Source: Ferrovibrio sp. (GTDB lineage: Bacteria > Pseudomonadota > Alphaproteobacteria > Ferrovibrionales > Ferrovibrionaceae). Taken from it: 33,594 nucleotides of DNA. The DNA lies in NCBI RefSeq assembly GCF_025869515.1, contig NZ_JAOZVR010000111.1, forward strand, positions 1-33,594. Reading direction: 5' to 3'. The position numbers were made by a program, and so were the translations under genes. Each line of letters begins with the position of its first letter. Position 1 is the first letter of the stretch. The notes under the pieces were generated by a model. That model saw only the letters and a list, made by a program, of their open reading frames with translations, had not been told where the DNA came from and searched no databases. Below are positions 23,193 to 31,699 of the stretch, piece after piece.

Positions 23193-24794
23193 ATGGTTTG
23201 GCGTCTGGACGAGACCATCGCAATCCGCAACGAGGCGCATTTCGGCGACCGCGTGATGCGCTGCTTCGTCGAGCGGGCGGCCCACAGCTATGACATTTTC
23301 GCCCGCACGCTGGCGCAGTATCCCGATAACGAAGCCCTGGTTGCCGGCGATGTCCGGCTGACCTACCGGCAGCTTGCTGCCGCGTCCGATGCGATCGCTG
23401 CCGGCCTCGCTGCGGCCGGGGTGAAACCCGGCGACCGCGTCGGCATGCTGCTGGGCAACCGTATCGAATTCGTGTCCACCCTGCTGGCCTGCCTGCGGCT
23501 CGGCGCCGTCTGCGTGCCGCTCGGCACCCGGCTGCAGACGCCGGAGATCGCCTATATCCTCGACCATGCCGGCGCCAGCGTGCTGGTGCATGAGGCCGAA
23601 CTGGCCGCACGCCTGCCCGCGGCCGCCGATCTGCCAAAGCTGCACCACCAGTATTCTGCTGGCGGCAGCAGCGCAGGATCGCAGGATTTCGACAGCCTGC
23701 GCCGGGCCGCCGCACCGCCGGCCATCGCCACACCGGACGAGGAAGACACCGCCGTCATCCTCTATACCTCGGGCACCACCGGCCGGCCGAAAGGCGCCAT
23801 GCTGGCGCATGTCAACATCGTGCATTCGGCGCTGCATTTTCAGTATTGCATGGGGCTGGGGCCGGACGACCGCTCGCTGCTGGCGGTGCCGGCCAGCCAT
23901 GTCACCGGACTCATCGCGATCATCGTGACGGCCTGGCAGGGCGGCGGCGCGGTGATCATGGTGCCGGAATTCAAGGCGCGCGATTTCCTGCCGCTGGCGG
24001 CGAAGGAAAAGCTGACCCACACCATCATGGTGCCGGCGATGTACAATCTCTGCCTGCTGCAGCCGGATTTCGACCGGCACGATCTCTCCCGCTGGCGCGT
24101 CGGCGGCTATGGCGGCGCACCGATGCCGCAGGCCACCATCGCGGCACTGGCGCAGAAACTGCCGCAGCTCGGCCTGATGAATGCCTATGGCGCCACCGAG
24201 ACCACCTCGCCCACCACCATGATGCCGCCGGCGATGAGCGCCACGCATTCGGACAGCGTCGGCCTCGAAGCGCCGTGCGCCGAGGTGATCGTGGTCGATG
24301 CCGATGGCCGCGAAGTGCCGCCGGGCGAGACCGGCGAACTCTGGATCCGCGGCCCCATGGTGGTGCCGGGCTACTGGGAGAATGCGGACGCCACGCGGCA
24401 GAACTTCACCGCCGGCTTCTGGCATTCGGGCGATATCGGCTCGATCGACGCCGATGGCTTCGTGCGGGTGTTCGACCGCGTCAAGGACATGATCAACCGC
24501 GGCGGCTACAAGATCTTCTCGGTCGAGGTCGAGAATGTGCTGAGTCACCATCCCGGCGTGCTGGAAAGCGCCATCATCGCCCGGCCCTGCCCGGTGCTGG
24601 GCGAGCGGGTGCATGCCTTTGTCGCCCGCAAGGATGCCAGCCTGACCGAGGCCACGCTGAAGAATTTCTGCGCCAGCCGGCTGGCCGACTACAAGGTGCC
24701 GGAAACCTTCACCCTGCTGGACGAGCCGCTGCCGCGCAATGCCAACGGCAAACTGCTGAAACGGGTGCTCCGCGACAGCCTGCCAGCGGCCTGA
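23193..24794 (+). CDS. AMP-dependent acyl-CoA synthetase/ligase
   Basis: A 533-residue class I adenylate-forming enzyme that activates a carboxylic acid to acyl-AMP and then acyl-CoA. Motifs in order: the phosphate loop YTSGTTGRPKGAM (191-203), GATETTSP, GELWIRGPMVVPGYW, the ribose-binding aspartate in WHSGDIGSIDADGFVRV, the hinge RVKDMINRGGYKIF with SVEVENVL, and the C-terminal catalytic lysine in NANGKLLKR. The start at 23193 has GGAGG seven nt upstream; an ATG at 23136 would lie in the AT-rich promoter zone. It is divergent from putA, so shared regulation is possible. The acid specificity cannot be read from sequence. Confidence 0.93.
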   Translation: MVWRLDETIAIRNEAHFGDRVMRCFVERAAHSYDIFARTLAQYPDNEALVAGDVRLTYRQLAAASDAIAAGLAAAGVKPGDRVGMLLGNRIEFVSTLLACLRLGAVCVPLGTRLQTPEIAYILDHAGASVLVHEAELAARLPAAADLPKLHHQYSAGGSSAGSQDFDSLRRAAAPPAIATPDEEDTAVILYTSGTTGRPKGAMLAHVNIVHSALHFQYCMGLGPDDRSLLAVPASHVTGLIAIIVTAWQGGGAVIMVPEFKARDFLPLAAKEKLTHTIMVPAMYNLCLLQPDFDRHDLSRWRVGGYGGAPMPQATIAALAQKLPQLGLMNAYGATETTSPTTMMPPAMSATHSDSVGLEAPCAEVIVVDADGREVPPGETGELWIRGPMVVPGYWENADATRQNFTAGFWHSGDIGSIDADGFVRVFDRVKDMINRGGYKIFSVEVENVLSHHPGVLESAIIARPCPVLGERVHAFVARKDASLTEATLKNFCASRLADYKVPETFTLLDEPLPRNANGKLLKRVLRDSLPAA

Positions 24795-24820
24795 GCCGGG
24801 TGGCTTCGACCTGGAATCAA

Positions 24821-24858
24821 AAAGGCCGGTCAGACAGTTAAGTCATTGACCGGCCTTT
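24821..24858 (-). terminator. Intrinsic terminator of tRNA-His, possibly bidirectional
   Basis: Perfect 12-bp arms AAAGGCCGGTCA (24821-24832) and TGACCGGCCTTT (24847-24858) with a 14-nt loop. On the minus strand the stem ends in five T residues, 6 nt after the tRNA CCA, a good intrinsic terminator. On the plus strand it ends in TTTAGAATTT, so it may also stop transcription from the ligase gene that ends at 24794. Confidence 0.85.
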
Positions 24859-24864
24859 AGAATT

Positions 24865-24942
24865 TGGGGCGAGGAACGGGACTTGAACCCGCGACCCCCA
24901 GAGCCACAATCTGGTGCTCTAACCAACTGAGCTACCCCCGCC
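24865..24942 (-). tRNA. tRNA-His (anticodon GTG)
   Basis: A cloverleaf can be drawn on the minus strand: extra G at -1 (24942), acceptor GCGGGGG pairing with TCCTCGC, D-arm GCTC...GAGC, anticodon arm CCAGA-TTGTGGC-TCTGG with anticodon GTG, T-arm GCGGG-TTCAAGT-CCCGT, discriminator C73 and encoded CCA. The G-1:C73 pair is the identity element of tRNA-His, which agrees with the anticodon. It has its own promoter upstream and a terminator directly downstream. Confidence 0.97.
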
Positions 24943-24955
24943 ACAGGAAGCCGCT

Positions 24956-24983
24956 TATTAACCGCACTGCCGGGCGGGGTCAA
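24956..24983 (-). promoter_or_regulatory. Promoter of tRNA-His
   Basis: On the minus strand, TTGACC (24983-24978), 16 nt, then TTAATA (24961-24956), with the mature tRNA 5' end 14 nt further on. The CTTGAC -35 is a good match for alphaproteobacterial housekeeping promoters; the -10 is weaker. Confidence 0.6.
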
Positions 24984-25101
24984 GCCATTGTCGCCGCCGG
25001 ACCCGGCTGGGGCCCGCTCCGGCGTCGATTTTGCGAGTCGAAAACTTTGGCCGCGATTTCAGTATCTTGTGCGGAAATACGGGGTCCGCTAAGACAACAG
25101 T

Positions 25102-25596
25102 ATGAGTGGCTTCTGGCTGATCATGGGGGCAATGCTGATCGGCGTGCCCGGCGCGACCTTCATTGTGCTGCAGCTCATCGCGCAGCACAAAAAACAGGTC
25201 ATGGCCTATGAGTGGAGTTCGGCCGAGGTGGTGCGGCGCGGCCAGCGCCTAGACGAGCTGGAAAAACTGAGCAAAACCGCCCAGCAGAAGATCAACGAGC
25301 TGACCCGGCAGAAATTCGAGCTGGAAGCGCAGATCGCCAAGCTGGAAAAACTGGCCAGCGAGGCGGTGGCGCAGGAAACCAACACCAAGACCTTCAGCAT
25401 CGGCATCTACAATTCGGAAGTGCGCCGCGCCCATATGATGGGTGAGAAGCATCGCCAGCTCGACGACAAATGGGGCGAGATCAACTATCTCGAACTGAAC
25501 GCCACCGGCGAAGACGAGGTCCGGCGCACCATCATGCGCAAATTCCCGCCCGAGCGCGGCTTCGTCATTGAGTCGGTGCAGGTGGTGAAAAAGTAA
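25102..25596 (+). CDS. Unknown membrane-anchored coiled-coil protein
   Basis: A 164-residue protein that I do not recognise. One N-terminal hydrophobic helix (about 4-26, FWLIMGAMLIGVPGATFIVL) is followed by a basic patch and a long heptad-like charged region (about 45-95, rich in L, E, K, Q), then a small mixed domain of about 70 residues (SIGIYNSEVRRAHMMGEKH...GFVIESVQVVKK). The layout suggests an inner-membrane anchor with a cytoplasmic coiled coil. Base composition and codon use fit the neighbours. The Shine-Dalgarno is weak. The 3' end overlaps the convergent downstream gene by 32 bp. It is a single-gene unit after the tRNA-His promoter region. Confidence 0.8.
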   Translation: MSGFWLIMGAMLIGVPGATFIVLQLIAQHKKQVMAYEWSSAEVVRRGQRLDELEKLSKTAQQKINELTRQKFELEAQIAKLEKLASEAVAQETNTKTFSIGIYNSEVRRAHMMGEKHRQLDDKWGEINYLELNATGEDEVRRTIMRKFPPERGFVIESVQVVKK

Positions 25597-26389
25597 CGCC
25601 CGCCGTATTGAGGCGCGATGCCTCGACGCCGATTTCCAGCCCGGTCTCGTTATCGATCTCGCCGCGCGGCGCCACCGGCCAGAACCAGCTTTTCTCCGGC
25701 GCCGGCAGCGACACATCCAGCACCGCGCTTTCGCTCAGCACCACCTCGCCGGCCCGGTTGCGCCAGATTCGCCGCGCATCGGCCACCAGCCCGACCGGGC
25801 AATCGAAGCCGAGCAGGCCATGCAGATGCGCCTGCAGGATGGCACGGCCGAAAGTTTCGGCAGCCTGCACCGTTAGGCCCTGGCGCTGCACATAGTCCAT
25901 CGGCAGCAGCGGCAGCTGCGACAGCAGGTTGAGCGACAGCACGCAATCCGGCGGCACCGGATCGAGATCGCGCATCGCCTCGATGGACGGAATCGGCAGC
26001 GGCATGCCGAGCCGCCATTCCGACAGCGGCCCGACGATGCCGGTGACATCGGCCAGTCGCAGCTCGACATTCGGCCAGCGCTTCACCGCCGCCCTCGCCT
26101 GCGGCAGCAGGGCGATGTCGAAGACCAGGACATGCCTGAACAGCGCGCTGAGTTCGGCCAGCGGCAGATCGGCCAGCGTGCCGGCCCCGAGCAGCCAGAG
26201 CGTGTCGCGGCGGCGGCAGGCGCCGACCGTCATCAGGGCGAAATCGCGGGTGTTGGCTTCATGCTCGGCCCATTCGCGGGCCCAGCGCCGGCGCCGCGAC
26301 CACAGGCTGACGGCGGCCTTGGCATAGCCGAGCTGGCGCGCCGGGCGCGTCGCCTGTGTTCCAGCCCAGATCAGCAGCTCCGCCAGCAT
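25565..26389 (-). CDS. Rossmann-fold, methyltransferase-like protein
   Basis: A 274-residue protein with a central segment like a SAM-binding Rossmann fold: WLLGAGTLADLPL (glycine-rich first loop), VLVFDIALLP (acidic residue at the end of strand 2) and ELRLADVTG (strand 3 with D). The N-terminal AREWAEHEANTR is helical. The family is not identified with certainty and the substrate is unknown. It starts 14 nt after the HyuB stop in the same direction, so it may be the last gene of the Liv-HyuAB operon. Its 3' end overlaps the convergent coiled-coil protein gene by 32 bp. Confidence 0.75.
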   Translation of the reverse strand: MLAELLIWAGTQATRPARQLGYAKAAVSLWSRRRRWAREWAEHEANTRDFALMTVGACRRRDTLWLLGAGTLADLPLAELSALFRHVLVFDIALLPQARAAVKRWPNVELRLADVTGIVGPLSEWRLGMPLPIPSIEAMRDLDPVPPDCVLSLNLLSQLPLLPMDYVQRQGLTVQAAETFGRAILQAHLHGLLGFDCPVGLVADARRIWRNRAGEVVLSESAVLDVSLPAPEKSWFWPVAPRGEIDNETGLEIGVEASRLNTAGVTFSPPAPTQ

Positions 26390-26403
26390 GGGCGGTATTC
26401 TAC

Positions 26404-28167
26404 TTATTCGGCAGCAGATTTCACCGGCCCGGATGTTCCTTTGGGCGGTGCAACGCCGAACCGCGCCCTGACCTGTTCGGGCGTGTAATAGCCGCGCTCG
26501 ATATCGCGGGCGATCTCGGCCGGATCGCGCTTTGCCGGATCGCCATAGCCGCCGCCGCCCGGCGTGGAAACGCGCAGCCGGTCGCCGACCCTGATCTCGA
26601 TATCCTGATCTTTGGAGAGATGCGGCGGCACATAGATGCGGGTGCCGTCGGGCTGCGCGGTTTCGATGGCGACGGTATTGAGGCCGCCGTCCTCGCCGCC
26701 CAGCACGCCGCGCGGTCCGGTGCGGCCATGGTCCATCACCATCGAGGCACGCGCTTCGCCGCGGCGCAGACGGATGGTGTAGTTGACGCCGAAGCCGCCG
26801 CGATGCTGGCCGGCGCCGCCGGAGCCCTCATGCAGCGAATACTCCTCGAACAGCACCGGGTAATACTGCTCCATCACCTCGATCGGCGTGGTCTTGGAAA
26901 TGCCGATGGTGGAGCAGCCGTTGCTGATGCCGTCGCCGCCATGCCAGCCGCCATAGCCGCCGCCGGAAATCACATACATGACGTAGGAGCGGTCGCGCTT
27001 GGGGTCGTAACCGCCGAGCGCCAGATTGCCCGAGGTGCCGGCCGGCGCCGCGAAAAGCCGGTCCGGCATCGCCTGCACCAGGGCATTGAACACGGCTTCC
27101 GCGATGCGCTGGCTCACCTCCGCCGCGCAACCCGAAACCGGGCGCGGATATTTTGCATAAAGGAATGTGCCGTGCGGATCGGTGATCTTCAGCGGCTCGA
27201 AGGTGCCGGCATTGATCGGCACATCGGGGAAGATATGCTTCACCGCCAGGTAGATGGAGGAATAGGTGGTGGCGATCACGCTGTTCATGGGCCCACGACA
27301 GGGCGGGCTGGAACCTGTCATGTCGAAATGCAGCTCCTCGCCCGTCTTGGTCACCTTCATCCTGATCAGCAGCGGTTCGTCCACCACGCCATCGGAATCC
27401 ACCACCGCCTCGCCCTGGTAGACGCCGTCCGGGATCGTGCGGATACGGGCGCGCATCTGCTGGCTGGCACGCTGCTTCAGCTCCTCGATGGCCTGTTCGA
27501 CTACGTCGGCGCCATAGCGGTCGAGCAAGGCGGTCAGACGCTTCTCGCCGATGGTGAGTGCTGCCGCCTGCGCCTTGATGTCGCCGATACGCTGGTCGGC
27601 GATGCGGATGTTGCTGAGAATGATGGAGAGGATTTCCTGGTCCAGCACGCCTTCCTTGTAGAGCTTGACCGGCGGCAGCCGCAGGCCTTCCTGCTCCACC
27701 TCGGTGGCATTGGCCGAGAAACCGCCCGGCACCATACCGCCGATATCGGGCCAGTGGCCGGTATTGGAGAGCCAGGAAAACAGCCGGCCTCTGTAGAAGA
27801 AGGGTTTGACGAAGCGCACATCCATCAGATGCGTGCCGCCCAGATAGGGATCGTTGACGATATAGACGTCGCCCGGCCTGGGCTTGAGCATCGGCGTGTT
27901 GCGCGCCCGCTCGATCACCGCCTGGGTCGAGAATTGCATGGTGCCGACGAAAACCGGCAGGCCGAGCTCGCCCTGCGCGATCAGTTCCCCGGTTTCACCA
28001 TGATAAATGCCGTCCGAGCGGTCGAGCGCCTCGGAGATCACCGGCGAAAAGGCGGCGCGACAGAAAGCCAGGTCCATCTCGTTGCAGACCTGCTGCAACC
28101 CGTTCTGGATGACGACCAATGTTACTGGATCAATGGGCGTGACAGGATCAATGGGTTTTTTCGCCAT
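26404..28167 (-). CDS. hyuB: Hydantoinase B / 5-oxoprolinase family beta subunit
   Basis: A 587-residue HyuB-type subunit of ATP-dependent cyclic amide hydrolases (5-oxoprolinase, N-methylhydantoinase, caprolactamase and related carboxylases). The family opening DPVTLVVIQNGLQQVCNEMDL is present, then SPVISEALDRSDGIY, YIVNDPYLGGTHLMD, GHWPDIGG, and the glycine-rich C-terminus GGEDGGL...STPGGGGYGDP. The N-terminus carries a duplicated PIDPVT hexapeptide. It begins 5 nt after HyuA, so they should form one complex. The chemistry (ATP-driven lactam opening) differs from that of the zinc hydantoinase at 12020-13486. Placement next to a Liv-type importer suggests a transported lactam or hydantoin. 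Confidence 0.92.
   Translation of the reverse strand: MAKKPIDPVTPIDPVTLVVIQNGLQQVCNEMDLAFCRAAFSPVISEALDRSDGIYHGETGELIAQGELGLPVFVGTMQFSTQAVIERARNTPMLKPRPGDVYIVNDPYLGGTHLMDVRFVKPFFYRGRLFSWLSNTGHWPDIGGMVPGGFSANATEVEQEGLRLPPVKLYKEGVLDQEILSIILSNIRIADQRIGDIKAQAAALTIGEKRLTALLDRYGADVVEQAIEELKQRASQQMRARIRTIPDGVYQGEAVVDSDGVVDEPLLIRMKVTKTGEELHFDMTGSSPPCRGPMNSVIATTYSSIYLAVKHIFPDVPINAGTFEPLKITDPHGTFLYAKYPRPVSGCAAEVSQRIAEAVFNALVQAMPDRLFAAPAGTSGNLALGGYDPKRDRSYVMYVISGGGYGGWHGGDGISNGCSTIGISKTTPIEVMEQYYPVLFEEYSLHEGSGGAGQHRGGFGVNYTIRLRRGEARASMVMDHGRTGPRGVLGGEDGGLNTVAIETAQPDGTRIYVPPHLSKDQDIEIRVGDRLRVSTPGGGGYGDPAKRDPAEIARDIERGYYTPEQVRARFGVAPPKGTSGPVKSAAE
28120..28155 (-). repeat. hyuB: 18-bp tandem duplication inside hyuB 5' end
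   Basis: Two copies of an 18-bp unit starting CCCATTGATCC, encoding PIDPVT-PIDPVT at residues 5-16. The copies differ at three synonymous third positions. The second copy is the normal family start (IDPVTL), so the first looks like an added unit. Coding frame preserved. Confidence 0.85.
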
Positions 28168-28172
28168 ATCCG

Positions 28173-30215
28173 TTACTCCGCAGTCACGGCAACGATCAGG
28201 TTGCCGAGTGTGTCGACATGCACGCGATTGCCCGGATCGATCACCACGGTGGTGTCGAGCTGTTCCAGGATCGCCGGGCCGGTAAAGTCGGCGCCGCGCG
28301 GCAGCCGCTCACGGTCATACACCGGCGTCTCCTGCCAGCCGCCGGCGTCGTACCAGACCTTGCGGCTGCCCTTCTTCGCACCGGCGACATCCTTTGCCGG
28401 CTCAGCCGCCAGCAGCCGGTCGAGCGACAGGCGCGGCCGGCGACCGATCACAGCCGTATGGAGATTGACCAGCACCGCGCGGATTTCCGGCAGTTCGACC
28501 TCAAACCGCTGCCAGTAGGCGGCCTCGAAAGCCTTCTGCAGCGCGTCGCGGCCGATATTGGGATCGCCGACCGCCACGGTCAGCAGATGGCTCTGGCCCT
28601 GAAACTGCATGTCGGCGCTGTGCAGCACCTGCACCTCTTCCACCTCGACGCCGTCGCGCGCCAGCGTCGCCCTGCCCTCGGCGATCTGGTCGGCCAGCAC
28701 CTTGGCCACCAGGCCGTCTTCCAGCACCGACAGCGGCTTGTTCACCGTCTTCACGTAGTCATGCCGCAAATCTGCCACCACGCAGCCGAGCGCATTGGTG
28801 ATGCCCGGCCGCGCCGGAATCAGCAGTTTGGGAATCCCGAGTTCGCGCGCCAGCGCGGCGGCATGCAGCGGCCCGGCACCGCCGAAGGCGAACAGCGCGA
28901 AGTCGCGCGGATCGTGGCCACGGCTGAGCGAGACCATGCGGATGGCGCCGGCCATCTTGTCGTTGGCGATGCGCAGGATGGCGGCGGCGGCCTCGTCGGT
29001 GCCGATCCCCAGCGGCTGGCCCACATCGCGGTCGATGGCGGTTTTCACATCCTGCAGCGACACCTTGCTGTCGACCGCCAGCAGCCCCTCGGGATTGAGC
29101 CGGCCGAGTACCAGGTTGGCGTCGGTGATGGTCGGCCGTGTGCCGCCGCGGCCGTAGCAGATCGGGCCCGGCCGGGCACCGGCGCTTTCCGGGCCGACCT
29201 GCAGCATGCCGGCCTCGTTGATGAAGGCGATCGAGCCGCCGCCGGCGCCGATGGTATGCACATCCACCATCGGCACATGGATCGGCATGGCATATTCGAG
29301 TTCCAGCTCGGACGACACCTGCGGCACGCCATCCTGGATCAGGCCGACATCCGAGGATGTGCCGCCCATATCGTAGGTGATCACATTGGGCAGGCCGGCG
29401 GCGCGCGCGGTATAGGCCGCTGCCATCACGCCGGACGCCGGACCGGACATCACGGTATTCACCGCGGCTTCGGAGACGATGCCTGCGGCAATCGTGCCGC
29501 CGTTGCCCTGCATCACCAGCAGGTCACGGCCGAAACCTTTGCCCTTCAGCTCGCCGTTCAGCCGCTCGATATAACGGTGCAGCACCGGCTGCACGGAGGC
29601 ATTCACGCAGGCCGTGGTGCCGCGTTCGTATTCGCGGTATTCCGACAGCAGCTGGTGCCCGGCGGTGATATAGCGGTTCGGCCAGACCTCGGCGGCGATC
29701 TGCAGCGCGCGCTTTTCGTGGCTGGGATTGATGTAGCTGTGCAGGAAATGGATCACCAGCGCCTCGCAGCCGGCGGCCTTCAGCTGTTCGGCGGCCTGGC
29801 GCACGGCGGCTTCATCCAGCGCAATGACCACGTCGCCATCGGCATCCATGCGCTCGGGCACTTCCAGGCGCCACTGGCGCGGTACCAGCGGTTCGAAGCT
29901 GCCGGTCAGGCCATAGGCCTGCGGCCGGGTGCGACGGCCGAGTTCGAGACTGTCGCGGAAGCCCTTGGTGGTGATCAGACCGATCTTCGCCACCTTGCGC
30001 TCGAGCAGTGCATTGGTGGTCGTCGTCGTGCCATGCACGATCATGTCGGTCTGGTCGAGGGCGATGCCGCCCTTCTCCAGCGCCGCGAGCACGCCGAAAG
30101 CCTGGTTGTCCAGCGTGGTCGGCACTTTCGCCAGCGCCACCCTGCCCAGCTGCGGTTCGATGCCAATCAGGTCGGTGAACGTGCCGCCGACATCGATTCC
30201 GACAATCCAGCCCAT
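28173..30215 (-). CDS. hyuA: Hydantoinase A / 5-oxoprolinase family alpha subunit
   Basis: A 680-residue HyuA-type ATP-binding subunit. The N-terminal phosphate-binding motif GIDVGGTFTDL (6-16) and the second actin-like motif TYDMGGTSSDVGL mark the ASKHA fold. Other family segments are HGTTTTTNALLERK, FLHSYINPSHEKRA, a GGSIAFINEAGMLQVGPESA region and FAFGGAGPLHA. It phosphorylates or activates the cyclic amide for opening by HyuB. The start at ATG 30215 directly before GIDVGGT is the family norm; a longer open frame reads into livF. It lies 13 nt after livF. Possible substrates are 5-oxoproline, N-methylhydantoin or other hydantoins; related acetone and acetophenone carboxylases cannot be excluded. 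Confidence 0.93.
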   Translation of the reverse strand: MGWIVGIDVGGTFTDLIGIEPQLGRVALAKVPTTLDNQAFGVLAALEKGGIALDQTDMIVHGTTTTTNALLERKVAKIGLITTKGFRDSLELGRRTRPQAYGLTGSFEPLVPRQWRLEVPERMDADGDVVIALDEAAVRQAAEQLKAAGCEALVIHFLHSYINPSHEKRALQIAAEVWPNRYITAGHQLLSEYREYERGTTACVNASVQPVLHRYIERLNGELKGKGFGRDLLVMQGNGGTIAAGIVSEAAVNTVMSGPASGVMAAAYTARAAGLPNVITYDMGGTSSDVGLIQDGVPQVSSELELEYAMPIHVPMVDVHTIGAGGGSIAFINEAGMLQVGPESAGARPGPICYGRGGTRPTITDANLVLGRLNPEGLLAVDSKVSLQDVKTAIDRDVGQPLGIGTDEAAAAILRIANDKMAGAIRMVSLSRGHDPRDFALFAFGGAGPLHAAALARELGIPKLLIPARPGITNALGCVVADLRHDYVKTVNKPLSVLEDGLVAKVLADQIAEGRATLARDGVEVEEVQVLHSADMQFQGQSHLLTVAVGDPNIGRDALQKAFEAAYWQRFEVELPEIRAVLVNLHTAVIGRRPRLSLDRLLAAEPAKDVAGAKKGSRKVWYDAGGWQETPVYDRERLPRGADFTGPAILEQLDTTVVIDPGNRVHVDTLGNLIVAVTAE

Positions 30216-30228
30216 ACTCCGAAACTCC

Positions 30229-30930
30229 TTAAACCGACAGATACTGCTCGCGCACCGCCGCATCGGCGGCGAGCTCGGCCATGGTGCCCGAATAGCGGAT
30301 GCGGCCCTTCTCGATGATATAGGCGCGATCCGCCACCATCTGGGCGAAATGCAGGTTCTGCTCCGACAGCAGCACGCAGAGCCCTTCGGCCTTGAGCTGA
30401 AGAATGGTGCGTGCCATCTGCTCGACAATCACCGGCGCCAGCCCTTCGGAAGGTTCGTCCAGCAGGATCAGGCGCGGATTGCCCATCAGCGTGCGGGCGA
30501 TGGTGAGCATCTGCTGCTCGCCGCCCGACATGCGGCCACCGGGGCGGTCCTTCATGCGGCCGAGATTGGGAAACAGCTCAAACAGCCGATCGGGCGTCCA
30601 GGTCGGCGCGCCGTCGCGCGGCTTTTGCCGGCCGACTTCCAGATTTTCCATCACGGTGAGATCGGTGAAGATACGGCGATCTTCCGGCACATAGCCCAGG
30701 CCCAGCCGCGCAATGCGGTGCGGCGACTGGCGATCGATGCGGCTGCCATCGAAACTGATCGTGCCACTTTCGGCCGGAACCAGACCGATCACCGATTTCA
30801 TCGTGGTCGATTTGCCGGCGCCGTTGCGGCCCAGCAGAACCACCACCTCGCCGGCTTCGGCCTGCAGCGCGATGTCGGCCAAAATATGGGCGCGGCCGTA
30901 GTAAGTGTGAAGGCCCTCGACAGTCAGCAT
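30229..30930 (-). CDS. livF: Branched-chain-amino-acid-type ABC transporter ATP-binding protein
   Basis: A 233-residue LivF-type ATPase: Walker A GRNGAGKST (34-42), the family's YVPEDRRIF segment, signature MSGGEQQM, Walker B LILLDEPSEGLAP, and LLSEQN in place of the usual histidine switch region, as is normal for LivF. The ATG at 30930 lies 1 nt after the LivG stop; a TTG five codons upstream is less likely. LivG and LivF form the ATPase heterodimer under the fused permease. Liv-type systems carry amino acids, urea and amides; here the HyuAB neighbour suggests a cyclic amide. Confidence 0.94.
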   Translation of the reverse strand: MLTVEGLHTYYGRAHILADIALQAEAGEVVVLLGRNGAGKSTTMKSVIGLVPAESGTISFDGSRIDRQSPHRIARLGLGYVPEDRRIFTDLTVMENLEVGRQKPRDGAPTWTPDRLFELFPNLGRMKDRPGGRMSGGEQQMLTIARTLMGNPRLILLDEPSEGLAPVIVEQMARTILQLKAEGLCVLLSEQNLHFAQMVADRAYIIEKGRIRYSGTMAELAADAAVREQYLSV

Positions 30931-30931
30931 A

Positions 30932-31699
30932 TCAGTGGCCCTCAACGGCTGCGTAAGTCGCGCCCGAACCGAGATACACCGCCTGCACTTCCGGGTTGGC
31001 GCGCACCTCCTCAGGCGAACCCTCGGCGATCAGCCGGCCGCGATTGAGCACGATGATGCGGTCGGCCTGGGCGAAGACCACGTCCATGTCATGCTCGGTG
31101 AACAGCACGGCGATGTTGTCCTGCCGCGCCAGCCTGGCGGTCAGGCCCATCAGCGCGATGCGTTCGTTCGGTGCCATGCCAGCCGTCGGCTCGTCCATCA
31201 GCAGCAGCCCGGGCTGGTTGGCCAGCGCCACCGCCAGCTCAACGCGCTTGAGATCGCCATAGGCCAGGATGCCGCAGGGCCGCTCGCTCTGGTCGGCCAT
31301 GCCGACGCGCTCAAGCAGCGCCATTGCCTCATCGCGATACATCTCGGTGGCCGGGCGCCAGAAGGATATCAGGCGGTTGTGGTGTGACAGCAACGCCATC
31401 TGGATATTCTCGCGCACCGTCATCGAGTTGAACGTCGCCGTGATCTGGAAGGTGCGGCCGACACCGAGGCGCCAGATGTCGCGCGGCGCCATGCCGATCA
31501 GGCTGCGCCCGAGCAGGGTGATGCTGCCGCCATCGGGCCGCAGCTGGCCGTTCAGCATGTTGAAGCAGGTGCTCTTGCCGGCGCCGTTCGGGCCGATCAG
31601 CGCCAGCAATTCGCCGGCGGCGACGCTGAAGCCGACATCCTGCACGGCCTGCACACCGCCGAAGGATTTGCACAGACCGCTGACTGCGAGCACCGTCAT
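30932..31699 (-). CDS. livG: Branched-chain-amino-acid-type ABC transporter ATP-binding protein
   Basis: A 255-residue LivG-type ATPase: Walker A GPNGAGKST (36-44), GVGRTFQITATF (Q-loop), Walker B GLLLMDEPTAGMAPNE and the switch histidine in FTEHDMDVVF. The signature segment is AYGDLKRVELA, a variant without the usual SGGQ but of the kind seen in this subfamily. ATG 31699 overlaps the permease stop in an ATGA; a longer open frame upstream lies wholly within the permease gene and is spurious. Confidence 0.94.
   Translation of the reverse strand: MTVLAVSGLCKSFGGVQAVQDVGFSVAAGELLALIGPNGAGKSTCFNMLNGQLRPDGGSITLLGRSLIGMAPRDIWRLGVGRTFQITATFNSMTVRENIQMALLSHHNRLISFWRPATEMYRDEAMALLERVGMADQSERPCGILAYGDLKRVELAVALANQPGLLLMDEPTAGMAPNERIALMGLTARLARQDNIAVLFTEHDMDVVFAQADRIIVLNRGRLIAEGSPEEVRANPEVQAVYLGSGATYAAVEGH

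Noticed and set aside
26356..30317. Two very long plus-strand frames opposite hyuB and hyuA (about 700 codons each)
   Set aside because: Low-complexity His/Asp/Gly/Arg-rich translations with no known motif; the minus-strand genes have complete family features.
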